Notes: generated by a model not told the origin, from the letters alone. A DNA stretch of 64,000 nt from Labilibaculum sp. K2S (GCF_030372765.1 NZ_JAUCMW010000001.1:62001-126000); one strand, 5' to 3'; positions 17,750 through 25,440 are shown, numbered from the stretch's first letter. Made by a program: numbers and translations.

Positions 17750-18608
17750 ATATGGATCTAAATAATTCTTTGAAATTGGGTATGAAGCTATTCAGATTCA
17801 GTTTTTTGTACACATTAATTTCGTGTTGAACCAATCTTTTAATCATACTTGTGTTGGATGCTAATTTGTAGAATTGGGGTCTGTTTACGATGTTTTTAGC
17901 TTTGATGATATGATGTAAATCCTTCTGTCCAAAAACTGTTCCTTTATCAATAGGATTGATGTAAAACAGAATTGAATTGGTGTTTTCTATATTTGATTTG
18001 ACAGATGATTCATCTTTATAACAAAGTAAAACACTGCCGGGAAGATTGATTCCATATACGGGAATGTTTAGTTCCTGAGCAATACCGGCATAAATAATTG
18101 CAATTATTATATAATTACCGTGTTTTTGTGATAATACAGTACTGATATCACCATCCCAATTTGTGGGTTGATTGGGTGAGAGAGCCTGATAGTTGTATAT
18201 GTTGTAGAAAAAATGATTTAGAATCTTAATTTTTTCCAATGCGGTAAGATGATCGTTTATTTCTAAGCTTACATCGTCTTTTATTTTTTGAATACTTTTT
18301 CGGATAGGATCTATTAACAGATTTGGATTGTAACTCTTATTTACCAAAATAGCACCTTCTATTAAGTTTGGGTTTTTATTGGAACTCCATGCGATAAGCT
18401 CTTTCTTAACGGTCTTAAACTGAATTTTGTTGATTACCATTTCCAGTCTTTCCTGAAAGAGAGGACTCTTTGATTCCAGCCAAGAATCTTCCAGTTGCGA
18501 GATTATACTAACCGGTAACTCTATTAGTTCTTTTTCGATACTTTTATGAATTTCTTTATCTGGATCGTCCAGTAAGGATAATAGAGCTTCTAACTTATTC
18601 TTATTCAT
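17748..18608 (-). CDS. Transglutaminase-like (SirB1-type) domain protein
   Basis: A 286-residue protein. The ATG at 18608 is chosen because the alternative start at 18650 lies in the terminator hairpin of the upstream gene. The N-terminal ~90 residues form a helical HEAT-like region (LEALLSLLDDPDKEIHKSIE). The rest matches the SirB1/transglutaminase-core family: LEKIKILNHFFYNIYNYQAL, DISTVLSQKHGNYIIIAIIY, AGIAQELNIPVYGINLPGSV. In this branch the classic catalytic Cys is replaced (the position after KHGN is Y/I), so enzymatic activity is doubtful. The role is unknown; the protein is widespread in Bacteroidota. Confidence 0.8.
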   Translation of the reverse strand: MNKNKLEALLSLLDDPDKEIHKSIEKELIELPVSIISQLEDSWLESKSPLFQERLEMVINKIQFKTVKKELIAWSSNKNPNLIEGAILVNKSYNPNLLIDPIRKSIQKIKDDVSLEINDHLTALEKIKILNHFFYNIYNYQALSPNQPTNWDGDISTVLSQKHGNYIIIAIIYAGIAQELNIPVYGINLPGSVLLCYKDESSVKSNIENTNSILFYINPIDKGTVFGQKDLHHIIKAKNIVNRPQFYKLASNTSMIKRLVQHEINVYKKLNLNSFIPNFKELFRSI

Positions 18609-18637
18609 AATAATAGATTTTGTCCTCACTAAATATA

Positions 18638-18671
18638 GTAAAACCCGCAAGGAAAAGCAATCTTGCGGGTT
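18638..18671 (-). terminator. Terminator after uridine phosphorylase gene
   Basis: On the minus strand AACCCGCAAG...CTTGCGGGTT gives a perfect 10-bp stem followed by a short T-rich stretch (TTTAC). Confidence 0.7.
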
Positions 18672-18696
18672 AAGTTTTTGATAATAAGGATAAAAG

Positions 18697-19572
18697 CTAT
18701 TTGCTTAGTCGGTCTAAAACGGTTTGAATTAGTTTTTTTATCGTTGGATGATAGTCTTTACTGGCATCTTTAGTGATTCTATTCGCAATTATTGCACAAA
18801 CAGCAACCGACTCATGTCCTAACATTGCAGAAAGTCCGAATATTGCAGAACTTTCCATTTCGTAATTGGTGATTTTCTCTCCTTTGTATTCGAATTTTTC
18901 GATTTTATCATTCAAATCAGGATCCAATGTCTGAAGGCGAAGAACTCTGCCTTGAGGTCCGTAAAATCCATTTGCAGAGATAGTAACACCTCTTGTCATG
19001 TCGGCGCCATCCAAAATGTCCAGCAGACTTTTTGAAGCTGGTACCACATATGGAGAAGCTAATTTTTGATCCCAATTAACAAACTTCTTAAATGCTTCTT
19101 CAAAATCCAGTTCGGATACAGAATCTCTGTCTGCATAAAAATTCAGCATCCCGTCAAAGCCTATCGATTTGTTTGACAGCAGAAAGGAATCAACAGGAAT
19201 ATTTCCCTGTAAAGCTCCTGAGGTACCAATTCTAACTAAATTTAAAGTTGTGTGTTCTTTTTTTGGAGTGCGTGTTTCCAAATCGATATTTACCAAAGCA
19301 TCTAATTCGTTCACTACGATGTCTATATTGTCGGTGCCAATTCCTGTTGAAAGTACTGAAAACCTTTTCCCGTTATAGCTTCCGGTTTTTGTTACAAACT
19401 CGCGGTTTGATATCGTACATTCCACACGATCAAAATAACTGGCAACCAATTCAACACGTCCGGGATCTCCAACTAAAATTACAGTATCGGCAAGATGTTC
19501 CGGTTTAAGGTGCAAGTGAAAAACACTTCCGTCAGGATTTATTATTAATTCTGATGATTTAATTTTTTCCAT
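18697..19572 (-). CDS. udp: Uridine phosphorylase / nucleoside phosphorylase
   Basis: A 291-residue PNP/UDP-family enzyme. Visible signatures: the N-terminal phosphate-binding VILVGDPGRVELVASYFD, LSTGIGTDNIDIVVNELDAL, the LVRIGTSGALQGNIPVDSFL block and the C-terminal EMESSAIFGLSAMLGHESVA. It converts uridine and phosphate to uracil and ribose-1-phosphate (pyrimidine salvage). The EMES motif and the length (slightly over E. coli Udp, 253 aa) match the Bacteroidota branch; the specificity between uridine and related nucleosides is inferred. It has its own promoter and terminator. Confidence 0.88.
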   Translation of the reverse strand: MEKIKSSELIINPDGSVFHLHLKPEHLADTVILVGDPGRVELVASYFDRVECTISNREFVTKTGSYNGKRFSVLSTGIGTDNIDIVVNELDALVNIDLETRTPKKEHTTLNLVRIGTSGALQGNIPVDSFLLSNKSIGFDGMLNFYADRDSVSELDFEEAFKKFVNWDQKLASPYVVPASKSLLDILDGADMTRGVTISANGFYGPQGRVLRLQTLDPDLNDKIEKFEYKGEKITNYEMESSAIFGLSAMLGHESVAVCAIIANRITKDASKDYHPTIKKLIQTVLDRLSK

Positions 19573-19601
19573 GATTTTTAAAATTTACAAGAGTAAAGAG
19601 C

Positions 19602-19632
19602 CGAAAATATGTAAAAAAAATCAATCTGCAAA
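19602..19632 (-). promoter_or_regulatory. Promoter of the uridine phosphorylase gene
   Basis: On the minus strand TTTG (19632-19629), 19 bases, TATTTTCG (19609-19602): one mismatch to TTTG/TAnnTTTG with correct spacing, 30 bases before the ATG. Confidence 0.65.
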
Positions 19633-19757
19633 CTAACGAAATGTTTTCTTTTGCTAAGAGATGTACTTTTCAAAATTACGCTTGCTATAATTTTCTAGAT
19701 CTGACATAATTGTAGTACATTTAACAGGAATTAGAAATATAATTGAAATACAAAATC

Positions 19758-20570
19758 ATGAAGAAACAACCTTATTTTTTAATTGTTCTAGGTGTTTTGG
19801 CCGTAATTTTGATCTTATCAGGATCAAGTATGTTCGTTACATTGCAACCAGGTGAACGTGGAGTTATTTTCCGTAAATTTTCCGGAGGATTAGATAAAGA
19901 GCATGTTGCTCAACCTGGTTTCCATATTATTGCTCCTTGGAATAAAATGAATGTTTATGTAGTTCGTGAACAGAAAAGTGAAGAAACCATGGATGTTTTG
20001 GATAAAAGTGGTTTGTCGCTAAATATTGATGTATCTGTTCGATTTAATCCGGAGTACGATAAAATTGGATATTTGCACGAGATTTTTGGCAAGGATTATA
20101 TCAACCAATTGGTTGTACCGGAAGTTCGTTCTTCGGTTAGACAAGTTGCCGGAAGGTATAATGCGGAAGAAATTTATTCGACGATGAGAAAAGAAGTTGA
20201 AGATGCTATTATTCAGGAAACTTCATTAGTTCTTTCGAAGAATAACATACAGATGAAAGCCTTGTTGATTCGTTCCATAAATCTTCCTGCGAAAATTAAA
20301 ACAGCTATTGAAAGCAAATTGCAGCAGGAACAAGAGGCTCTTGCATATACGTTTAGACTGGACAGAGAAAAAAGTGAAGCGGAAAGAAAACGAATTGCTG
20401 CTGATGGTGAGGCTGTAGCCAATAAAATTATCAATAGTAGTTTGACCGATGCTCTTTTGAAAATGAGAGGTATTGAAGCTACCATAAAGCTTTCTGAATC
20501 GCCAAATACAAAAGTTGTGGTAATTGGAAGTGGAAAAGATGGAATGCCTTTAATTCTTGGAAATAACTAA
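19758..20570 (+). CDS. Prohibitin/SPFH family membrane protein
   Basis: A 270-residue protein from the ATG at 19758 (the upstream TTG adds five residues). One N-terminal membrane helix (PYFLIVLGVLAVILILSG) is followed by an SPFH/band-7 domain with LQPGERGVIFRKFSGGLDKE, PGFHIIAPWNKMNVYVVREQ, DVSVRFNPEYDKIGYLHEIF and VRSSVRQVAGRYNAEEIYST, then a coiled coil (ALAYTFRLDREKSEAERKRI). Order and length match eukaryotic and bacterial prohibitins (about 270 aa). Such proteins form large ring assemblies in the inner membrane and organise or protect membrane proteases. Monocistronic with its own terminator. Confidence 0.93.
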   Translation: MKKQPYFLIVLGVLAVILILSGSSMFVTLQPGERGVIFRKFSGGLDKEHVAQPGFHIIAPWNKMNVYVVREQKSEETMDVLDKSGLSLNIDVSVRFNPEYDKIGYLHEIFGKDYINQLVVPEVRSSVRQVAGRYNAEEIYSTMRKEVEDAIIQETSLVLSKNNIQMKALLIRSINLPAKIKTAIESKLQQEQEALAYTFRLDREKSEAERKRIAADGEAVANKIINSSLTDALLKMRGIEATIKLSESPNTKVVVIGSGKDGMPLILGNN

Positions 20571-20595
20571 AGTATTTAATTGAGATATTCGGAAC

Positions 20596-20622
20596 CGCTT
20601 GATTCGTCAGGCGTTTTTTTTT
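20596..20622 (+). terminator. Terminator after prohibitin-like gene
   Basis: CGCTTGA-TTCG-TCAGGCG: a 7-bp stem (one G-U) with a UUCG tetraloop followed by nine T. Confidence 0.9.
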
Positions 20623-20991
20623 ATGCCTGTAAACGCTCAGTTAATTCTTGTTAAAAAAAACATTAAGTGCGTGTAATCTAGTTGATATTATGCTGTTGGC
20701 ATAAAATTAGGATAATAGTTTGATTGTTACTGATTTTTAATGAGGACGATAAAGTGGCCCATCGTTTTGTGAATAATTTGAAAAGTACATTTGATGCAAG
20801 GCAGTTTAACAGTTTGTCTGTTAAAGTGATCACATGTCGTTAAAAACGAAAAGGTTAATAGCCTGCTTAAATTTTGCAGATTTAACTTGCTGCAAAAGCG
20901 GATAGAAAATTTGCTTTGTGATTAGGGGTAATTCTGCAGGGCAAGTGTATTTTTTACTAGTGTGATTAGTTAGTATTAAGTAGTGATGGTA
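20623..20991. other. Gene-free stretch between prohibitin-like gene and DUF4293 gene
   Basis: About 370 bases with no convincing ORF, no tRNA-like fold and no repeat. It ends in a terminator-like hairpin (20992-21021), so a short untranslated transcript arising here would have an end, but I see no matching promoter. Confidence 0.4.
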
Positions 20992-21021
20992 AAAAGCAGT
21001 AAACGAAAGTTTGCTGCTTTT
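20992..21021 (+). terminator. Terminator-like hairpin overlapping the next promoter
   Basis: AAAAGCAGTAAAC-GAAA-GTTTGCTGCTTTT: a 13-bp stem with one G-U pair and a GAAA loop. Its 3' arm contains the TTTG of the promoter of the following gene. Confidence 0.6.
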
Positions 21022-21040
21022 GTATTTAAGTTTAAATTTG
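21010..21040 (+). promoter_or_regulatory. Promoter of the DUF4293 gene
   Basis: TTTG (21010-21013), 19 bases, TAAATTTG (21033-21040): exact consensus match; the start codon is 22 bases downstream. Confidence 0.8.
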
Positions 21041-21061
21041 TACAAAAAAAATAAAAATACG

Positions 21062-21523
21062 ATGATACAAAGAATTCAGTCTTTATACCTGTTAGGGAGT
21101 TTTATTTTAATTGCAGTGATGTTCTTTTTTCCGCTAGCGGAATTGGTAGATGCATCGGGTGCAGTGTATGAATTTTTATACCGTGGAATTCCAGCTTTGC
21201 AGGAAGGGGAACCAGCAGTTTTTAATGCCATGCCGGTTGCCATTTTGTTAAGCATTATTGCTTTAATTAGTTTTGTTACTATTTTCTTATTCAAGAAAAG
21301 AATGCTGCAGATTCGTTTAACCGTGTTTAATATGATTTGCATGATTGGTGCAATGGGATTGATCTATTACAGCATAAGCAGTCAGGCAACAGAACTAAAT
21401 GCCATTACAACCTACAGCTTAATCAACGCATTTCCTTTGGTTGCATTGGTGCTAAGCTATTTGGCAATTCGCGAAATTGGTAAAGATGAGGCTTTAATCC
21501 GCTCGATGGATCGGATTCGATAA
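21062..21523 (+). CDS. DUF4293 family membrane protein
   Basis: A 153-residue protein starting MIQRIQSLYLLGSFILIAVM, the typical DUF4293 N-terminus. The in-frame GTG/ATG codons upstream lie in the promoter, so the ATG at 21062 is the start. Four membrane helices: about 8-25, 58-80, 86-106 and 118-138. There is a loop with a short hydrophilic stretch (EFLYRGIPALQEGEPAVFNA) between helices 1 and 2. The family is restricted to Bacteroidota and has no known function. Monocistronic, followed by a terminator. Confidence 0.9.
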   Translation: MIQRIQSLYLLGSFILIAVMFFFPLAELVDASGAVYEFLYRGIPALQEGEPAVFNAMPVAILLSIIALISFVTIFLFKKRMLQIRLTVFNMICMIGAMGLIYYSISSQATELNAITTYSLINAFPLVALVLSYLAIREIGKDEALIRSMDRIR

Positions 21524-21544
21524 GCGACCACAAAACAAAATAAG

Positions 21545-21571
21545 AAAACCGGCCTTTTGAGCCGGTTTTTT
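21545..21571 (+). terminator. Terminator after DUF4293 gene
   Basis: AAAACCGGC...GCCGGTTTT, a 9-bp stem with a CTTTTGA loop and a T run. Confidence 0.9.
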
Positions 21572-21611
21572 GTTAGTTATTAGTTAAGAGTTATAAATTA
21601 TGAGGTAATAA

Positions 21612-21706
21612 TCTCTTTTGCCTTTTAGCTTTCGACCTTTGGACTTTTTGACCTTCGACTTTTAGACCTTTACAGACTATTCAAGACCTTTCGACTTTTT
21701 AATTTT
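21612..21706. repeat. Degenerate short direct repeats (TTCGACCTTT / TTTGACC words)
   Basis: From about 21612 to 21706 the words CTTTCGACC, CTTTGGAC, TTTTGACC, CTTCGAC, TTTAGACC, TCAAGACC and TTTCGAC follow one another every 9-14 bases. It is a decayed microsatellite at the 3' end of the flavin reductase gene and overlaps its last codons (Lys-rich tail). Confidence 0.6.
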
Positions 21707-22279
21707 TTCCTTAGTTTTCTTTTTCATTACCGAGTAGCCGAATCGACCGATTAACTCTCCCAATTCGAAGTAGTGGCCGTGCGAGTAAACCAATGGTCCT
21801 GATTTGGCCAGCGAGAATTCCCCTTTTTCGTTGATGTATCGTTCATCGGCTTGCACATTTACCACTTCGGCCATAAACATATCGTGCGAACCCAATTCTA
21901 CTATTTTAGTCACCTTGCACTCTATGCTCAATGGCGATTCCTCGATAATGGGAGCAGAAATTTCTTTCGATTTACCGGGAGTAAGTTTCATTTCCTTGAA
22001 TTTGTCGAAATCCTTACCCGATTTTACACCGCACCAATCGGTGGCGTAGGCCAAATCTTTAGTGGTAAGGTTGATTACAAATTCGCCACTTTCTTTAATG
22101 ATGTTGTAAGAGTGACGGTTCTTGCGAACAGATATGTAACACATGGCCGGATCGGAGCAAATGGTTCCTGTCCAGGCAATGGTGATGATGTTGTAATTTT
22201 CGGGCGTGCTGCCACAGCTTACCATTACGGCAGGCAAGGGATAAACCATGGTTCCGGGTTTCCAGTGTTGTTTTGTCAT
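21677..22279 (-). CDS. Flavin reductase family protein (FMN-binding)
   Basis: A 200-residue member of the flavin-reductase-like split-barrel family: KPGTMVYPLPAVMVSCGSTP, NIITIAWTGTICSDPAMCYI, SVRKNRHSYNIIKESGEFVI, NLTTKDLAYATDWCGVKSG and a C-terminal GPLVYSHGHYFELGELIGRF. Family members bind FMN and reduce flavin or act as NADH:flavin oxidoreductases; the substrate here is unknown. The last ~20 residues are Lys-rich (KKKTKEKIKKSK) and coincide with the low-complexity repeat region, so the tail may be a recent extension. Divergent from a TPR gene. Confidence 0.88.
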   Translation of the reverse strand: MTKQHWKPGTMVYPLPAVMVSCGSTPENYNIITIAWTGTICSDPAMCYISVRKNRHSYNIIKESGEFVINLTTKDLAYATDWCGVKSGKDFDKFKEMKLTPGKSKEISAPIIEESPLSIECKVTKIVELGSHDMFMAEVVNVQADERYINEKGEFSLAKSGPLVYSHGHYFELGELIGRFGYSVMKKKTKEKIKKSKGLE

Positions 22280-22433
22280 ACTTGTAGCGTTTTAGTGTCG
22301 CTAAATTACAAATAACTGTTTCTTTACCGATAAGATGCACACAATTAATCCAAACAAATTCAAATTTCCTTACATTTGCCTCATACAAACACACTGGGTT
22401 TACATTGCTTTTAGTACTTAAATAACAAGAACA

Positions 22434-22724
22434 ATGAATAGGGATATTGAAAATATACAGTTAGATGCCATAAAGCTCGAAAGCGAAGGGGACTTTCGCT
22501 CTGCTTTGGAAAAATACAAGGAGCTCGCTTTGGCAGAGCCGCAAAATATCGAGGTGCTTTTTAAGCTGGGAGAGATGCACCACCAGTTGGGGGAGTTGCC
22601 CAAAGCCTTAAGTGCCTATATTCGGGTTACCGATCTGCAGCCCGATCATAAAAAGGCAAACGTAAAAATTCAAATGATTCAATCCATCATGAATTTTTTC
22701 AATCCCGATTTGTACAATCCTTAA
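22434..22724 (+). CDS. Small TPR protein
   Basis: A 96-residue protein made of two TPR units (DAIKLESEGDFRSALEKYKE and VLFKLGEMHHQLGELPKALS) plus a third partial helix, ending FFNPDLYNP. There is no signal peptide, so it is cytoplasmic and probably a protein-interaction adaptor. A TACATTTG -7-like word (22371-22378) lies upstream, without a -33 partner. The function is unknown. Confidence 0.85.
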   Translation: MNRDIENIQLDAIKLESEGDFRSALEKYKELALAEPQNIEVLFKLGEMHHQLGELPKALSAYIRVTDLQPDHKKANVKIQMIQSIMNFFNPDLYNP

Positions 22725-22744
22725 ATAAAATGGGTATAAGAATT

Positions 22745-22780
22745 ACAAAAGCCTAACAATTCACATTTTTAGGCTTTTGT
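22745..22780. terminator. Bidirectional terminator between TPR and lipoprotein genes
   Basis: ACAAAAGCCTA (22745-22755) pairs with TAGGCTTTTGT (22770-22780); an 11-bp stem between convergent genes. Confidence 0.7.
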
Positions 22781-22804
22781 TGTCATTGAAAAATGATCTT
22801 GGGC

Positions 22805-23650
22805 TTAGGATTCTCTCAATTTTCTATATGCATTTTCGTAAAAATCTGTTTTGTCAATTGTGAATTCGTAGTATGTTGTAGGTGTATCTTCTTCTATTAT
22901 TTTGAATTTAACAGATCCACCTTTTTTAAAAATACTGTGGAGTATCCAGGAGTGTTCTTTGCTAAAAGTTAATCTGTCAGATTCATAATTGATGGCATTT
23001 AATTTGTAACGTTTTTTGTCTTTATCTTGAACAAGTACGCTGTAATAATCAGATGAGTATGCTTTAACAGGGTTGTTACCAGCATATTCAAATAACTTTA
23101 ATGATATGTTACTTGCATCAGAGATTAAAAAATAAGCATTTAATTCAGAATCTTGTGTTGCGGTGTTACTGAATGTTCCTCTTATAAGTGATTTTCCAGT
23201 GATGTAACCATTTTTTGTTGGCTCACCAAATTCATCGACAAAGTGGTTTATTTCCCAGGCACCAGTATTATTAAGATTAGCAAGTCTGTATCTTTCTTTT
23301 TCTTCAACTTCCTTTTTCATTTTCTCAGCCAGCAATTCGGCCTCTTTCTTCTTTTCAATTGCTAATTGAAGTTTCTCTATTTTATTACGTATGAGTTCGA
23401 ATTCTTTGTTTTTTGGGGATTCGGGGTGCTCTTTATATAGTTTAAGTATATTTTCTTTGGCTAAAGAATAATTTTTTTCAGCGTAAGCTTGTTCTACTTT
23501 TGCAATTATTTTTTCAGCTCCGTTCTCACATTCTTCAAGTTGAGTTTTTAAATGTTCATGTTCAGCTTTTAATTTGTCGTAATCAGATTGGGAAACGCAG
23601 CTCGTCAGAATTATTGCAAATGCAATGATGGTAGTAATTTTGGATAACAT
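22805..23650 (-). CDS. Coiled-coil lipoprotein of unknown function
   Basis: A 281-residue lipoprotein: signal MLSKITTIIAFAIILTSC (Cys18), then a coiled coil (DYDKLKAEHEHLKTQLEECE), a TPR-like helical pair (VEQAYAEKNYSLAKENILKL), a second long charged helix (LQLAIEKKKEAELLAEKMKK) and a C-terminal beta domain from about residue 125 (GAWEINHFVDEFGEPTKNGY). I do not recognise the C-terminal domain as a named family. It has a perfect promoter and probably stands alone. Envelope localisation is certain from the lipobox; the role is not. Confidence 0.82.
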   Translation of the reverse strand: MLSKITTIIAFAIILTSCVSQSDYDKLKAEHEHLKTQLEECENGAEKIIAKVEQAYAEKNYSLAKENILKLYKEHPESPKNKEFELIRNKIEKLQLAIEKKKEAELLAEKMKKEVEEKERYRLANLNNTGAWEINHFVDEFGEPTKNGYITGKSLIRGTFSNTATQDSELNAYFLISDASNISLKLFEYAGNNPVKAYSSDYYSVLVQDKDKKRYKLNAINYESDRLTFSKEHSWILHSIFKKGGSVKFKIIEEDTPTTYYEFTIDKTDFYENAYRKLRES

Positions 23651-23679
23651 GATACAGTAGTTTAGGGGTAAGACTAAAC

Positions 23680-23710
23680 CAAATATAAAGCTTTATTATG
23701 TTGTCACAAA
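23680..23710 (-). promoter_or_regulatory. Promoter of the coiled-coil lipoprotein gene
   Basis: On the minus strand TTTG (23710-23707), 19 bases, TATATTTG (23687-23680): an exact match to the Bacteroidota consensus, 30 bases before the ATG. Confidence 0.8.
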
Positions 23711-23818
23711 ATATTGTTAAGTATTACATTGTTTTAAAATATCCTACATTTCCCACTCACAACCCGCCTGTTAAAATTGCAGAGAGCATATTTATTTGGA
23801 AGTAAGGATGTTTATTGG

Positions 23819-24065
23819 TGGGCGAAGGCTCAGTATTTTGGGCGAGGAGTTCTTCAATTCGGAATGATTTTCCACAATTTCTGGCGGATAATGCCCCAAC
23901 CCGGAATGAGTCTCTGCAAATCGGGCGGACAATGCCCCAACCCGGAATGAGTCTCCGCAAATCGGGCGGATAATCCCCCAACTCGGAATGAGTCTCAGCA
24001 AATCGGGCGGGCAATCCCCAAACTCGGAATGACTCTCCGCAAATCGGGCGGGCAGTCCCGAAAAA
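23819..24065. repeat. Tandem array of ~41-bp units
   Basis: Five good copies begin with CGGAATGA at 23860, 23902, 23943, 23984 and 24025 (periods 42, 41, 41, 41), and a weaker sixth precedes them from about 23819. Each unit contains TCTCCGCAAATCGGGCGG, whose CCGC/GCGG ends can form a small hairpin, followed by a C-rich CCCCAAC. It is much more GC-rich than the surroundings. It lies between the 3' end of the LacI gene and the lipoprotein promoter. The 41-base period breaks the reading frame, so it is not coding. Confidence 0.88.
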
Positions 24066-24100
24066 ATGCAATGACATTTCAGGGGATTGGAAATTATAAT

Positions 24101-25120
24101 TTAGCGGTTGCTCGATTCTCTCTCAATCAGTTTTACCGGCAATACAATGGTTTCCTGATGATTTCCGCTTTTGTTGGTGATGATATCGAGCAGCAATTCG
24201 GTTGCTTTGGTGCCAACATCAAAGCCCGATTGCTCGATGGTGGTTAGCGAAGGGCTAACATATTCGGAGAAGGGTTCGTTGCTGAATCCCACAACAGCCA
24301 GATCTTCAGGAATTCGAAGTCCTATTTCTTTGGCGTAAAGAATAATGCTGAGTGCCGAAATATCGTTGGCCGCAAATATAGCATCCGGACGCCTGGGCGA
24401 GTCCAGCAATTTTTTTGCGCATGCTTTGCCGTCTTCGCGGGTTAACAGACTTTCAATAATCAGTTCTTCTTCAATTTCGAAATTGTGCTTGCGTAGTGCT
24501 TTTAAGTATCCCTGCAAACGGTTAATGTAAATGTTTAAATGCTGTGGCCCGCCAATGTGGGCAATTCGTTTGCATCCTTTCGAAATAAGGTGTTCGGCAG
24601 CAATAAAGCCACCTTTAAAGTCATCAACCACCACCTGGCTGGTTTCCAGCTCGTCGCAAACCCGGTCGAAAAACACCAAAGGGATGTTTCTGTCGGTGAA
24701 GGTTTTGTAATGCTCAAAGTTTTCGGTGTTTATGGCTATCGATGAAATCACACCATCAACCCTGCTGGCAAAAAGAGTTTGCACACAATCGGCTTCTCTG
24801 GCTTCCTGATCGTTCGATTGACAAATAATTACATTGTAGCCTCTGGTTCGCGCCAATTCCTCGATACCGGTAATTGCCGAAGAAAAGAAGTATCTGCTGA
24901 TTCGGGGAATAATAACACCAATGGTGTTTGTGCAACTGGTGCGCAAATTAGATGCTAAGGCATTGGGTTGGTAGCCGAGTTGCCTGGCCATGTCGCGAAC
25001 GGCTTTTTTGGTTTTGTCACTAATTCTGGAATTATCGTTGAGAGCCCTGGATACAGTAGAACCAGATATATTTAAAGCTCTTGCGATATCGTGTATTGTT
25101 GTGTGACTCTCTTTTTTCAT
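24101..25120 (-). CDS. LacI family transcriptional regulator
   Basis: A 339-residue regulator from the ATG at 25120; an upstream in-frame start at 25147 would add nine residues and overlap the leader element. The N-terminal helix-turn-helix TIHDIARALNISGSTVSRAL and hinge QLGYQPNALASNLRT are followed by a periplasmic-binding-protein-like sensor (TIGVIIPRISRYFFSSAITG, DGVISSI, VVVDDFKGGFIAAEHLISKG, AIFAANDISALSIILYAKEI). It is divergent from kduI/kduD, and two copies of AATCGATTGCACA lie between, so it most likely represses uronate catabolism and responds to a pathway intermediate. The effector is not deducible. Confidence 0.93.
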   Translation of the reverse strand: MKKESHTTIHDIARALNISGSTVSRALNDNSRISDKTKKAVRDMARQLGYQPNALASNLRTSCTNTIGVIIPRISRYFFSSAITGIEELARTRGYNVIICQSNDQEAREADCVQTLFASRVDGVISSIAINTENFEHYKTFTDRNIPLVFFDRVCDELETSQVVVDDFKGGFIAAEHLISKGCKRIAHIGGPQHLNIYINRLQGYLKALRKHNFEIEEELIIESLLTREDGKACAKKLLDSPRRPDAIFAANDISALSIILYAKEIGLRIPEDLAVVGFSNEPFSEYVSPSLTTIEQSGFDVGTKATELLLDIITNKSGNHQETIVLPVKLIERESSNR

Positions 25121-25147
25121 GTGATTATAATAGTGTGTTTTTGCCAT

Positions 25148-25214
25148 ATGGAACTTACCATGCTGAGATAATCATTTCCCTGTGTGCAGAAAGCTTTATA
25201 CATGGACGTTTCAT
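25148..25214 (-). repeat. Dispersed leader element, copy A
   Basis: A 67-nt element whose 61 shared bases are 60/61 identical to 57248-57308; copy A has an extra GCTGAG. It ends 27 bases before the LacI start codon, the same spacing as copy B to its own downstream gene. The bases next to the start codon are also alike (ATTATAA.CA.ATG on the minus strand). Confidence 0.85.
25155..25214 (-). CDS. Putative 19-codon leader micro-ORF
   Basis: On the minus strand the element encodes MKRPCIKLSAHREMIISAW followed by TAA; the second copy (57255-57308) encodes MKRPCIKLSTHREMIIW. The 6-nt difference is in frame, the one other difference changes Ala to Thr, and conservation starts at the ATG and ends ten bases after the stop codon's first base. 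It lies 34 bases upstream of the LacI gene. No ribosome-binding site is apparent, as is normal in Bacteroidota. It could be a regulatory leader peptide or a coincidental frame in a conserved RNA/DNA element. Confidence 0.4.
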   Translation of the reverse strand: MKRPCIKLSAHREMIISAW

Positions 25215-25293
25215 ATTCTGCTTATGCAGGCTTTAATCCAATACAAAGATGCATATTATTTTTACATTCGTGTAATAAAAGTGCAACAAAGGG

Positions 25294-25308
25294 TAATCGA
25301 TTGCACAA
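25294..25308. promoter_or_regulatory. LacI-type operator 1
   Basis: TAATCGATTGCACAA, centred on the palindrome AATCGATT (25295-25302). The 13-mer AATCGATTGCACA recurs at 25428, 133 bases away, in the same regulator/kduI intergenic region. Confidence 0.6.
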
Positions 25309-25426
25309 TATTTGGTTTGACTTATTATTTTTTTGCTTGTTAAAATAGTGTTGGTAATCAATGTTTACTGATGGTTTGATGCTTTGGTGCTGCTTGTGTT
25401 TTTAGTTAAGAAAAAATAAAAACAGA

Positions 25427-25440
25427 CAATCGATTGCACA
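25427..25440. promoter_or_regulatory. LacI-type operator 2
   Basis: CAATCGATTG (25427-25436) is a perfect 10-bp palindrome followed by CACA; it shares 13 bases with operator 1. It overlaps the putative -33 element of the kduI promoter, so binding would block initiation. Confidence 0.65.

Noticed and set aside
20623..20991. A tRNA or known ncRNA in the gap
   Set aside because: No cloverleaf, riboswitch-like core or matching promoter could be found by eye.
23757..24077. A 106-codon minus-strand ORF across the 41-bp array
   Set aside because: The period is not a multiple of three, copies are read in different frames, and there is no start context or conservation pattern of a protein.
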